This document shows, one piece after another, positions 53,363-61,904 of a DNA stretch of 64,000 nt. The translations under genes were made by a program, and so were the position numbers. This DNA comes from Actinomycetota bacterium (GTDB taxonomy: Bacteria > Actinomycetota > Actinomycetes > S36-B12 > UBA5976), in NCBI GenBank assembly GCA_947452765.1, contig CANGDR010000007.1, positions 1 to 64,000 of the forward strand, given 5' to 3'. Within the stretch, counting starts at the first letter, position 1; each line of letters opens with the position of its first letter. Below the pieces are notes generated by a model. It was given only the letters and a program-made list of their open reading frames with translations, did not search any database and was not told the DNA's origin.

Positions 53363-53547
53363 TATTTATCACCACGATCAGAAGGAGATTTGCTGTGTGC
53401 TCCAGGAAATGGAATCAGAATTGCAGCTGCGAATATTGCCAACATAATCAGAATTACTAATAAGTTTGACACTGAAATTTGGAGCCAACTGTTGAAGTGA
53501 ATGTACTTCGCTGGAACATTCATGAAGTCGGATAGCCAACCGGACAT
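53362..53547 (-). CDS. Small single-TM protein of the cytochrome b operon
   Basis: 61 aa with one TM helix (ISVSNLLVILIMLAIFAAAILIPFPG) and a polar tail. It is the first gene of the operon; its stop shares a base with the cytochrome b start region. Small single-helix subunits are common in b6f-like and other quinol complexes, so an accessory subunit is likely. Not recognised by family. Confidence 0.65.
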   Translation of the reverse strand: MSGWLSDFMNVPAKYIHFNSWLQISVSNLLVILIMLAIFAAAILIPFPGAHSKSPSDRGDK

Positions 53548-53579
53548 TTATAACACCCTCTTGCTAACAAAGGCCGAGA

Positions 53580-53598
53580 TACCTTTAATTTCAAGGTA
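53580..53598. promoter_or_regulatory. Inverted repeat upstream of the cytochrome b operon
   Basis: TACCTT-TAATTTC-AAGGTA, a 6-bp perfect inverted repeat with a 7-base centre, 33 bp before the first start codon. Possible operator; no regulator gene is nearby. The rest of 53548-53778 contains no gene I can see. Confidence 0.4.
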
Positions 53599-53778
53599 CG
53601 CCTGTTGCGATATGAGTAGCTGCGAATTAGGTCGTTTGGATACAAATAATTTGTGACGTTACAGACAATTAACTGAATAAGAGGCAGCAAACTGTGCACC
53701 AAAAGAAAACTCAGGGTTCCTTACTCCATGAAACCCAAGCTAGATGAGAGTCCTTGCGGAGTCCGTCCGCGCCTCTGC

Positions 53779-56400
53779 CTAAGTCACCGCTAGCTGTTGA
53801 AGGATCTTGGCTTTAGGAGTAATACCGAATGGGACCACAGCAGCCTGCAGCGTAATTAAACGTCGATTAACCCCAAGCGCCACCAAGTAGTTGGCGATGC
53901 GCTTGGCCCGGCTCATTGCAAGGGCTCGAACAAACTTCACTGGAATACCAGGCCGCATGCCTGCGCAGCCAGTTATTTCGAAGTGAGCAGATTTGGAGTG
54001 TGCCGCCATTTTTTTAAGTTCACGTTTGGTCGCATTAGATATCGGCCCAGATGTTCCGAATTCAAATGTAGCGCCCGCACTTGACACGCTGCAGGTTTCC
54101 TTACCATTTGATTTTGGCGTTGGAGTTGCGGTGGAATCTGCTTCGCGGGTAATCACCCAAGTGTACGTTTTAGTCGCAACACCATCTTGTGCGGTAATGA
54201 CAAAAGTAAGAGTATTTACCCCTACCAGTAGATTAGCGTTGCAGTCAGCAATTACCGAAGTACCATTTTTCACAACTACCGTCGCATTCATATCACTTAG
54301 CGTGTCTGAGAGACATGCGCTTGATACTGAATATGGAACTTGTGATGTGTAGGCCAAGATTGCTGAATCAAAGGTTGGCGTCAATGTCACACTGGAGGTA
54401 CCAGTAGCCGAGAGCGACTGTAAATCCGCATTAGTGCTTGGATTTGTTTGCGCAGAAACAGTATCCGATGCCGGGCTATCACCGACTCCATTATTCGCAG
54501 TTACATATACGTCGTAATTTGTGAGCGAAGTTAGCCCAGAAATTCTAAGAGACGTTCCAGGCGTAGTTGAAGTTGACCATTGTCCTGTTGTTCCAGTTGG
54601 GCGGTAGTTGACGGTGTAGTTGATGACGTTTGCGCCCCCTAAATCTGTCGGCGCAGACCAAGATGCGTCAAGTTCGCTAGCGCTGCCGGCAACCCTAGTT
54701 GCAGTTACATCTATTGGCTTAGATGTCGCGCTCGCAATAAAGGGGTGAATTGTGTTTGTGAAAGTGTAAACATATCGTCCGAGAACATTGCTGTTGAGTG
54801 AATCGCTAATCAACGGGTGCGCAGCAGTATCCCTGACGTTCGCAAAATACTGGGTGTCATAAATCGTTCCAGAATCTCCCGTTAACGGCGTGAGACTCAT
54901 TACCCAATTTCCTTGATCATCAGGCGCATAAAGTCCTAGGCCGGCGCCAAGCTTCATGCAATCAGGATCGGTGCATGATGAGTAATCAGTACCGCCGTAA
55001 TCGTCGTAGGTCATTTGAGTCGAGCCGTAGTTCATAATCACAGTTGCGTCACCCGAAGTCACCGGGTCTTCGGTTGCATCACTTACTATGGCGACTTGGA
55101 AAGTTGCAAACTTATCGCTAGCTCCGTCATAGCCAGTAGTTTTTATCCAAGTTCCTACAAACGCGGGCTTACCACCAATTGTTGACCTTCCCCAATAGTA
55201 AAGGTCAGATTTTGAAGTATCAAAGTTGTAGACGTCAACAGCAAGTGGAGCGATAGCAGCTGCGATGATTTTAGGTGCATCACTTTCTGGTTCGTTGCAA
55301 AGAATCATTGTTGCAAGCGGAAAGTTATAGCAAGTGCTTGGAACACCAAAAGTAAGTGAACCATTCGAATTCATAAACACCGAGTTGAATGTCTGTCCAT
55401 AAAAATTGACATCAAATCCAAGTGGGATGCCATTTTGACTCTGATCATCAAAATTAATGTATCCGTCACCACCAACCGAGCAATCATCGCAATGGAACCC
55501 TAACCGAGTATCAAAAGTTGGTAATGTAGGCCACCCGCCATATGGGGAGTGAAATTGCTTGGCCCAGTCAGTCGGTGTGACGTCTTCCTGCCCAGCAGAC
55601 ATTTCGCAACCAATTACCGTGCCATCCGGATTTAAAAATAGATTCGAGGCTTCTGGGGTTTGCGAATAATCTACGCAGGGCGCAGCCTGGTCCCGAACAA
55701 TCACCCAGTCGTATGCAACAGAAGTTGTTCCATCTTGAGCCGTCACGACTACCGTAACTGTGTTCGGTCCAAGCGCGAGCGGAGAAGCATGACAGTCCGT
55801 CAGTGCTATTCCTTCAAGACTTATTACTACCTGAGCGTTTACATCTTCTGCAGGCGCATCAATACAAATATTTGTCTCTGCAAATGGAACGGAAGCTGTG
55901 TAGCTTAAAACTTCTGGATCAAAAGGTGTATCTGGAGTCACCAAACCAAATTCACCTATCGCGCTTAGTGCACTTAGTCTCGCATCAGTGCTTGGAGCAG
56001 CCGCACGCGTGATAACAAAAGTGTAGGTCTGAGATGTAACCGCATCTTCAGCAGTAACTGTAATCGTCAGAGTGTTATCGCCAACCATGAGCTCTGCATT
56101 GCAGTCTGATATGTAAGCGCCATTTTTGGCATATGAAATTGTCGCGTTCGGGTCAGTTGAAGTGGGCTGAATACAAACAACATCATCAACATATGGAGCT
56201 GCAACCAAATAGTTCGTTTCTGCTGGGTCGAAAACTGGACTAATCGTTGGAGTCACTCCAGAAGGACTTGGACTGGAGGCTGCCACGCTACTTAGGGATG
56301 CATCATTCCCTAAGGCAAACGCTGGCGCCTGCACCAGGGAGCCGATGGCAACTACAGCGAGAAAAAGCGCGATACGTCGTAAAGTCTTCAATTTAGCCAC
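53779..56400 (-). CDS. Large secreted modular protein (cadherin-like, NIDO-like, FN3, OmpA-like)
   Basis: 873 aa from GTG 56400, which has GGAG 6 bp upstream. A signal peptide (IALFLAVVAIGSLVQAPAFALG) is followed by two cadherin-like beta-sandwich repeats (ending YTFVITRA and YDWVIVRD), a nidogen-like region (GFDVNFYGQTFNSVFMNSNGSLTFG, residues 320-500), a fibronectin III domain (TASWSAP-like LDASWSAPTDLGGANVINYTV), a third cadherin-like repeat and an OmpA-like C-terminus (RAKRIANYLVALGVNRRLI). Each cadherin-like repeat holds a conserved Cys pair. A cell-surface adhesin is likely; no sortase motif or TM anchor at the end. Confidence 0.82.
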   Translation of the reverse strand: MAKLKTLRRIALFLAVVAIGSLVQAPAFALGNDASLSSVAASSPSPSGVTPTISPVFDPAETNYLVAAPYVDDVVCIQPTSTDPNATISYAKNGAYISDCNAELMVGDNTLTITVTAEDAVTSQTYTFVITRAAAPSTDARLSALSAIGEFGLVTPDTPFDPEVLSYTASVPFAETNICIDAPAEDVNAQVVISLEGIALTDCHASPLALGPNTVTVVVTAQDGTTSVAYDWVIVRDQAAPCVDYSQTPEASNLFLNPDGTVIGCEMSAGQEDVTPTDWAKQFHSPYGGWPTLPTFDTRLGFHCDDCSVGGDGYINFDDQSQNGIPLGFDVNFYGQTFNSVFMNSNGSLTFGVPSTCYNFPLATMILCNEPESDAPKIIAAAIAPLAVDVYNFDTSKSDLYYWGRSTIGGKPAFVGTWIKTTGYDGASDKFATFQVAIVSDATEDPVTSGDATVIMNYGSTQMTYDDYGGTDYSSCTDPDCMKLGAGLGLYAPDDQGNWVMSLTPLTGDSGTIYDTQYFANVRDTAAHPLISDSLNSNVLGRYVYTFTNTIHPFIASATSKPIDVTATRVAGSASELDASWSAPTDLGGANVINYTVNYRPTGTTGQWSTSTTPGTSLRISGLTSLTNYDVYVTANNGVGDSPASDTVSAQTNPSTNADLQSLSATGTSSVTLTPTFDSAILAYTSQVPYSVSSACLSDTLSDMNATVVVKNGTSVIADCNANLLVGVNTLTFVITAQDGVATKTYTWVITREADSTATPTPKSNGKETCSVSSAGATFEFGTSGPISNATKRELKKMAAHSKSAHFEITGCAGMRPGIPVKFVRALAMSRAKRIANYLVALGVNRRLITLQAAVVPFGITPKAKILQQLAVT

Positions 56401-56499
56401 AATTGACTCCAAATCCTTTGGGCGAATAGTCCTATTTAATGTAATTAAACCTATTTGTACATATTCGCGAAGTTCTGAAATATCTTTTATTGCAATGAG

Positions 56500-56521
56500 A
56501 TTTCTTTACTATTTCTTTACT
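56500..56521. repeat. Tandem 11-bp direct repeat upstream of the MprF-like gene
   Basis: ATTTCTTTACT occurs twice head to tail. An 11-bp period matches one helix turn and resembles paired sites for OmpR/PhoB-type response regulators. It lies in the AT-rich gap between the surface protein and MprF-like genes, and nothing else in that 260-bp gap was recognised. Confidence 0.55.
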
Positions 56522-56660
56522 ATTAATAATGATTCATCCCCATGCGGGAAACCACACGCAAATACGAGTGGCCTTGCATTTGTTTATCTTCACCTGTGGG
56601 CAATTCGATTGGCGAGGTCGCAAGGGAACTTAATGATTCTTTGGGCAGTATGGTCAAAAG

Positions 56661-58343
56661 GTGACAGGTTTTGAGGTGAATTCGCGCAGTCGATTGGCGC
56701 AACGCGCACCGCAAATATTCGGTCTAGCTGCTTTTCTCATTGGTCTAATTGACCTAATTACCTTGACGCTCCCCTTCACTCATGGGCAAGTAATTAGGCA
56801 ACTATCTGGATTCCCCGGCATTGTTCGTGGCCCTGCAATCATGTCCACATTTTTAGTCTCGTTATGTCTGGTGCTAATTGCCGATGGCTTAGCTCGACGA
56901 AAGCGAAGAGCCTACATTGTGACAGCATTTCTATTGATCATTGTGATCATTAATCGGGTCCTTCTCTACCGCAGCGACGCGATTGGAATTGTACGAGTAA
57001 TTGTTCCGGTGGTGCTTCTGCTAGCGCTTTTAGCTTCTCGATCATCCTTTAAGGCAAAGTCGGCACCCCGCACCTTACGGTATGTAGCTGTCGTTGTTCT
57101 TTTTGGTGGACTAATCGTCGTGGCAACTTCCACCATGATTGTTTTTAATCGACTTCGCGAGTTGCATCAAATCTGGAACTGGTCGACATATCTAACTGAA
57201 GGCGTACCAGGACTGGTAGGCGCGGTTACTCCCCTTACTTCGGCAGACAACACGCAAGGTGATCTGACTTACTTTGCATTGGCTGGACTGGGATTAGGTT
57301 TCGTCATTTCACTCTTTTATGTGGGATTGCGCAGTCCTAAACCTGTTGGGTTAATGGAGCATTCTGACATTTTTCTGCTTCGAGGATTATTTAATGAAAC
57401 TGATGAACGAGATTCTTTGAGTTATTTCGCGCTTCGTGATGACAAATTTATGTGCTGGTCACCGGATCGTAGGGCCTGCATCGTTTATCGAGTCGAATTT
57501 GGAGTCATGTTAGCGAGCGGCGATCCGTTAGGCGATAAAGAATCCTGGCCGGCAGCCATGAAGGCTTTTGTGGCCCTTGCACATTCGTACGGCTGGCTCG
57601 TTGGCGTGATGTCAGCCAGTGAGTCTGGAGCCTCTATGTGGACCGAGCAAGAATCACTTCTGTCATTGCACATTGGTGACGAAGCCATTATCGAGACGCC
57701 AAAATTCTCTCTAACCGGGCGTCAAATGAAAAATGTCCGTAATGCGGTCACCCGCTCAAAGAGTCGTGGCTACTCAGTCAAAGTGTGCAGATTGTCAGAA
57801 CTTTCTAGTGACGAATGTGACCAAATTTCTTCGCTTACCCATACCTGGCGGATCGGAAGAAGTGAACGAGGATTTTCGATGGCACTCGGCAGAATCGACC
57901 AAGTTCTTGATCCAGATGTTGTGGTGGCTCGCGCTTTTGTGGCTGGCGAAATTCACGGGTTCATGACGTTTATTCCGTGGGGTAATGACGGGCTGTCGCT
58001 AGATTTTATGAGACGCCACAAAGAGGCAACGAATGGCATAAATGAGTTCCTTCTCGTAGAACTAGTTGAGTGGAGCAAAATGAACGACATCTCGCGCGTA
58101 TCACTAAATTTTGCAACATTTAGAAAATTGCTTGAAGAAGGTGCCAGCCAAGGTGCGAAAACAATAACGATTGTTGGACGTTGGGTCCTTCTCTTTGCAT
58201 CGCGGTTTGTCCAAATCGAAACGCTTTATAGATTCAATTCCAAGTTTGATCCAGTCTGGCAACCGCGTTACCTAGTGTTTGAATCTCGTCGTGAATTTGT
58301 CCGTGCCGGCTTAAGCGCCCTTGCTGCTGAGGGATTTCTTTAA
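56661..58343 (+). CDS. MprF/LysX-like membrane protein (DUF2156 domain)
   Basis: 560 aa. The N-terminal 230 residues contain about six TM helices; residues 235-550 form the DUF2156/LPG synthetase catalytic domain (ALRDDKFMCWSPDRRACIVYRVEFGVMLASGDPLGD, then LTGRQMKNVRNAVTRSKSRGY and LDFMRRHKEATNGINEFLLVELVEW). Such proteins add lysine or alanine from aminoacyl-tRNA to phosphatidylglycerol and protect against cationic peptides. There is no fused lysyl-tRNA synthetase as in mycobacterial LysX. GTG start; a second GTG five codons later is also possible. Confidence 0.88.
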   Translation: MTGFEVNSRSRLAQRAPQIFGLAAFLIGLIDLITLTLPFTHGQVIRQLSGFPGIVRGPAIMSTFLVSLCLVLIADGLARRKRRAYIVTAFLLIIVIINRVLLYRSDAIGIVRVIVPVVLLLALLASRSSFKAKSAPRTLRYVAVVVLFGGLIVVATSTMIVFNRLRELHQIWNWSTYLTEGVPGLVGAVTPLTSADNTQGDLTYFALAGLGLGFVISLFYVGLRSPKPVGLMEHSDIFLLRGLFNETDERDSLSYFALRDDKFMCWSPDRRACIVYRVEFGVMLASGDPLGDKESWPAAMKAFVALAHSYGWLVGVMSASESGASMWTEQESLLSLHIGDEAIIETPKFSLTGRQMKNVRNAVTRSKSRGYSVKVCRLSELSSDECDQISSLTHTWRIGRSERGFSMALGRIDQVLDPDVVVARAFVAGEIHGFMTFIPWGNDGLSLDFMRRHKEATNGINEFLLVELVEWSKMNDISRVSLNFATFRKLLEEGASQGAKTITIVGRWVLLFASRFVQIETLYRFNSKFDPVWQPRYLVFESRREFVRAGLSALAAEGFL

Positions 58344-58466
58344 AAAGGAATTAGAATTTGGCTTTAGGCGTTTTACGTAGTTTCGAAGCAGTGTGCCTAG
58401 CCTCGAGGAAATCTCCTCACCAGTTAAGTGCGCAAAAATGATTATCTGGGATCAATGGATGCCAAC

Positions 58467-58495
58467 TTAAAACACCGCGCTAGATGCACTAAAGT
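58467..58495 (+). promoter_or_regulatory. tRNA-Met promoter
   Basis: TTAAAA (58467-58472) and TAAAGT (58490-58495) are 17 bp apart, about 10 bases before the mature tRNA. Confidence 0.5.
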
Positions 58496-58505
58496 GGAGA
58501 CTTCG

Positions 58506-58579
58506 GGGGCGGTAGCTCAGTTGGTCAGAGCATCGGACTCATAATCCGTGGGTCGTGGGTTCGAGCCCCACCCGCCCCA
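58506..58579 (+). tRNA. tRNA-Met (anticodon CAT), elongator or tRNA-Ile2
   Basis: Cloverleaf with acceptor GGGGCGG/CCGCCCC, D-arm AGCTCAGTTGGTCAGAGC, anticodon loop CTCATAA, T-arm GGGTTCGAGCCCC. The 1-72 pair is normal and the anticodon stem lacks the three G-C pairs of initiators, so it is not the initiator. CAT also fits tRNA-Ile2 with lysidine. Only CC of CCA is encoded. Confidence 0.93.
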
Positions 58580-58582
58580 CCG

Positions 58583-59776
58583 TTAAAGGGTATGTTTCAG
58601 CAATTTACCTAGGCGTGTGATGCCTTCAACAATTCGATCGTCCTCAACACCGGAAAAATTCACGCGAGCATGATTTGGCTCTTGAACAACTGGGAAGAAA
58701 GTTGCGCCAGGCACGTAGGCCACTTTTCCCTCAGGAAGCAAAGTTTCCTTCATAAAAGCAGTCGCATCGAAGCCGACTGGGAACGTCAGCCAAGTGAACA
58801 ATCCACCTTCCGGCTCAGTGAAGCTAACTTCATCTGGAAATGTTTCCCGCATGGTTGAAAGCATTAAGTCACGCTTTCGTAGGTAATTAGGACGGAGCTT
58901 TGCAATATGGTCATCAATGCTGTGACGTCGCAGATATTCAAGAGTTGCATTCATGTTCAAGGTGCTGTTTTGGGTGTCCGATGCCACTTTCAGTAACGAA
59001 AGTTTGTCTAAAAGCTCAGGGCTAGCTAGTGCCCAACCAAGTCGCATAGATGGCACGAGAATTTTTGAAAAACTACCTAGATGGATAACTCGGCCTTCAG
59101 TATCTAAGCTCTTTATTGTTGGTAATTGCTCGCCTTCAAATCTCAATTCGCGATACGCCGTATCTTCGACAACGAGCACGTTGTATTTATTTGCAAGTTC
59201 TATCAAGTGCTTTCGTCGTTCAAGATTCATCGTTGCCCCAGAAGGATTTTGAAACTCTGGAATTGTATAAATCATCACGACATTTGGATTAGCCGCAAGT
59301 ACTTCCGCCAAGTGATCAGTGTCCATGCCGAATTTATCTGTGCGAACTGGGGCATATGTTGGTTGTGTTGGGGCAAACGCAATTAGCGCACCAAGGAATG
59401 TTGGATTTTCTGTGACGATCGTGTCACCAGGATTTACTACCAACTTCGCAGCCATATCAAGCCCCTGCTGGGCACCTTGAACGATTAATACGTCGTCTTC
59501 GGTACATGGCATTCCATCACGAGTTAGTCGCTTAGCGACTTCCGCTCGTAATCCTGGCAAACCATTCGAAGCCGTGTACTGCAAGACATCCGCTCGCTCT
59601 GGGATAAGCAAACTTGAATAGATCACATTTAATTCTTTAATAGGAAATAGGCTCGGATCCGGGTAACCCCCACCGAAAGAAATTAAGCCCGGATCATCTC
59701 CAATCTTTAATAAATCCTTGATAGCTGAAGGTTGTACGCCTTCCATCCGCTCTGAGAATTGAATTTCAGGAGTCAT
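58583..59776 (-). CDS. PLP-dependent aminotransferase (2-aminoadipate/valine-pyruvate type)
   Basis: 397 aa, fold type I. PLP lysine in HLGSFSKILVPSMRLGW; YTIPEFQNPSGATMN and VVEDTAYRELRF provide the Asn and Asp-Tyr. The start IQFSERMEGVQPSAIKDLLKIGDDPGLISFGGGYPDP is typical of the LysN/MocR-domain-like subgroup acting on aminoadipate, aromatic or other amino acids. It is the last gene of an operon with RraA-like (4-bp overlap) and isochorismatase-like genes. Starts 4 bp after the tRNA on the opposite strand. Confidence 0.9.
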   Translation of the reverse strand: MTPEIQFSERMEGVQPSAIKDLLKIGDDPGLISFGGGYPDPSLFPIKELNVIYSSLLIPERADVLQYTASNGLPGLRAEVAKRLTRDGMPCTEDDVLIVQGAQQGLDMAAKLVVNPGDTIVTENPTFLGALIAFAPTQPTYAPVRTDKFGMDTDHLAEVLAANPNVVMIYTIPEFQNPSGATMNLERRKHLIELANKYNVLVVEDTAYRELRFEGEQLPTIKSLDTEGRVIHLGSFSKILVPSMRLGWALASPELLDKLSLLKVASDTQNSTLNMNATLEYLRRHSIDDHIAKLRPNYLRKRDLMLSTMRETFPDEVSFTEPEGGLFTWLTFPVGFDATAFMKETLLPEGKVAYVPGATFFPVVQEPNHARVNFSGVEDDRIVEGITRLGKLLKHTL

Positions 59777-60456
59777 GAAAAGTTCAACTTACTTTCCTTG
59801 CCAGATTGCAATGCTGCTAAATGTTCGTCGTAATTCATATGCTCCAACAAGGACGAGCCGTTCACTATTTTAAGTCGTAGATCTGCTTCAAATTTCTCAA
59901 TTTCTTCAGCGCGATCAATCACGGCCATGAACTCAGCAACGCTTCCAACTACGATCCCATCAGCGTCGCCAACTAAATAATCCCCTGGCTGGACAGTTAC
60001 GTCTTCAATAGCGAGTGGAATTTGGATGGCAGGCAGCGCAGCAGTTCCTGGTGCACTTGGTTTTGATCCGCGAGCGTAAATTGGCAGGTCGATTGAGAGC
60101 AGAACGGAGCGATCTCGACAATAGCCATCGATCACAATTCCTGACATCCCAATTCGATGCGCTTCGGTGGCGAAGAGCTCACCAGATACGGCCCCTGATT
60201 TACTTCCTCGCACGACTAGTACATCTCCAGCCACCGCCATTTTTAGCGCACCCACCATAGATAGCAAACCATCACTTGCATCTACTGTGATCGCTTGCCC
60301 CACAAGCTTCAACTCAGGTCGAACCGGGATTATTTCGCAGGTAAGTTCACGAAGTGGTGTCGTCGACTTACTTGCATCAGCAAGTGAGGTGCTACTTACG
60401 CCATTTAGTCGGACAACAAGTTTGGCTACCGCGTCGGAATCGAATTGGACAGTCAT
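59773..60456 (-). CDS. RraA-like family protein
   Basis: 227 aa. GLLSMVGALKMAVAGDVLVVRGSKSGAVSGELFATEAHRIGMSGIVIDGYCRDRSVL matches the RraA/HMG aldolase fold; the substrate-binding RD pair lies in GYCRDR and the loop DYLVGDADGIVV follows. The family includes RNase E inhibitors and 4-hydroxy-4-methyl-2-oxoglutarate/oxaloacetate aldolases. In this operon an aldolase or decarboxylase for a keto acid is more likely than RNase control. Confidence 0.87.
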   Translation of the reverse strand: MTVQFDSDAVAKLVVRLNGVSSTSLADASKSTTPLRELTCEIIPVRPELKLVGQAITVDASDGLLSMVGALKMAVAGDVLVVRGSKSGAVSGELFATEAHRIGMSGIVIDGYCRDRSVLLSIDLPIYARGSKPSAPGTAALPAIQIPLAIEDVTVQPGDYLVGDADGIVVGSVAEFMAVIDRAEEIEKFEADLRLKIVNGSSLLEHMNYDEHLAALQSGKESKLNFS

Positions 60457-60460
60457 TTAA

Positions 60461-61012
60461 CTACTTTCCATCTGTCGTCACTTCTTTGACAGTTCTCACT
60501 GTTGCAAAGGTTCCATCAAGTGCGGCAAGAAAAGTCGCGTGAATTACTTCGGCCGGCAAGGTAATTCCGCTGTAGGTCTGTTCGTATGTAGCGCAGGCTT
60601 CGCCAACTAAGTCAACTGAGAATCCATAATCAAAAGCGGCTCGCACCGTTGAATCAATGCACATGTGCGTCATCATGCCGACAACGACCAAGTCATCCAC
60701 ATTTAAGTCACGAAGGTGCTGCAGCAGTTCTGTTCCCGAAAAAGCATTGGGTGTGTGCTTCACAAAATGAGTCTCGCTATCTAGCGGGCGTACAAGTTCA
60801 TGAATTTCAACACCGACTGATCCTGCGACAAAAAATGAAGCATCCGAATCTTGTTGAATGTGCTGAATGTGGACAATCGGTTGTTCGGTCTTCCTGAAAT
60901 GCGCAAGGACTTCGCTGGCTTTTTGACCGGCCTCTACGCTTCCCGACAGCGGCAATGCGCCACCCGGAAAGTAGTCATTTTGAATATCCACGATCACCAA
61001 GGCACGAGTCAT
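60461..61012 (-). CDS. Isochorismatase-family cysteine hydrolase
   Basis: 183 aa. The triad is visible: Asp in ALVIVDIQNDYFPGG, Lys in THFVKHTPNAFSGTEL and Cys in VVGMMTHMCIDSTVRAAFDYG. The sequence is closer to nicotinamidase-like hydrolases of unknown amide substrate than to isochorismatase proper. First gene of the operon with RraA-like (4-bp gap) and aminotransferase genes. Confidence 0.9.
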   Translation of the reverse strand: MTRALVIVDIQNDYFPGGALPLSGSVEAGQKASEVLAHFRKTEQPIVHIQHIQQDSDASFFVAGSVGVEIHELVRPLDSETHFVKHTPNAFSGTELLQHLRDLNVDDLVVVGMMTHMCIDSTVRAAFDYGFSVDLVGEACATYEQTYSGITLPAEVIHATFLAALDGTFATVRTVKEVTTDGK

Positions 61013-61187
61013 GATTTAACTATGGTGCATTAGGGCGCGAATTGGAAGCACGGGTAGCACATTTCTTTATGATGGTTTAGCAAATAAAACCTGACGCTAT
61101 AAATCAATTAGATTTAGTTCCGCTACCCAAAGGTCCGCAATGCAGCAATTGACTACCCAACATTCAATATCTACCTAGTATGAGCAA

Positions 61188-61862
61188 ATGGGACGAATGA
61201 TGCGATCGCAGGTAGCCGGATTACTCAAGGCATCTCACTTCGGTCCTACCGTTCTCGTCGTCAGCATTACATTTGTATTGTCACTTACGCAGTTTTCAGC
61301 CTTGGATTCCTTGGTTATTGCAGTTGCCATTCTCCTTGGACAATTTGTCGTTGGCTGGACAAATGACCTAGTTGATTTTCCTAGTGACAAAGCTGCCAAG
61401 CGACTGAAGAAGCCCCTTGTATCTGGGGCCATTTCTGAATCTACTTTAAGAATTTGCATTGGCATTGCGTTATTAAGTGCGCTAATCGTTTCCCTGCTTA
61501 GTCCATTGGGAGTTAGCGGTACTGCGATCCACTTTCTTGGGCTATTAAGTGCAACTGCCTACAACTTGAAACTGAAAGCGACCATGCTGTCAGTAGTTCC
61601 ATACATGGTTTCGTTTGGAGCGCTACCTTGCGCTATCTATATAGCGGCCGGGGCCAATCCCCCAAATTGGATGGTTTTAGGTTTCATTCTTTTCGCGTCC
61701 GCATTTCACTTCTTAAATGTGCTCAAAGATATGGAATCGGACATCGATCAAGACGTAATGGGATTACCCCAGGTCATCGGGCGTAAGAAAAGTATTGTCG
61801 CGGCTATCGTGCTTGCAGGACTGGGCATATCGGATGTAGTTCTGGGAAACATCACAACCTAA
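61188..61862 (+). CDS. UbiA-family prenyltransferase (short)
   Basis: 224 aa, about seven TM helices. The prenyl-diphosphate Mg motif is FVVGWTNDLVDFPSDKAAKR (NDxxDxxxD); the second Asp-rich motif is FLNVLKDMESDIDQDVMG. UbiA proteins attach polyprenyl chains to aromatic or other acceptors. It is shorter than typical UbiA (about 290 aa), lacking the last helices, and the acceptor is unknown. Nothing was recognised in the 175 bp upstream. Confidence 0.85.
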   Translation: MGRMMRSQVAGLLKASHFGPTVLVVSITFVLSLTQFSALDSLVIAVAILLGQFVVGWTNDLVDFPSDKAAKRLKKPLVSGAISESTLRICIGIALLSALIVSLLSPLGVSGTAIHFLGLLSATAYNLKLKATMLSVVPYMVSFGALPCAIYIAAGANPPNWMVLGFILFASAFHFLNVLKDMESDIDQDVMGLPQVIGRKKSIVAAIVLAGLGISDVVLGNITT

Positions 61863-61904
61863 CCAAGGGTGACCCTGGTCCCAAGCCGTGTTGCTAGAAC
61901 TGCT

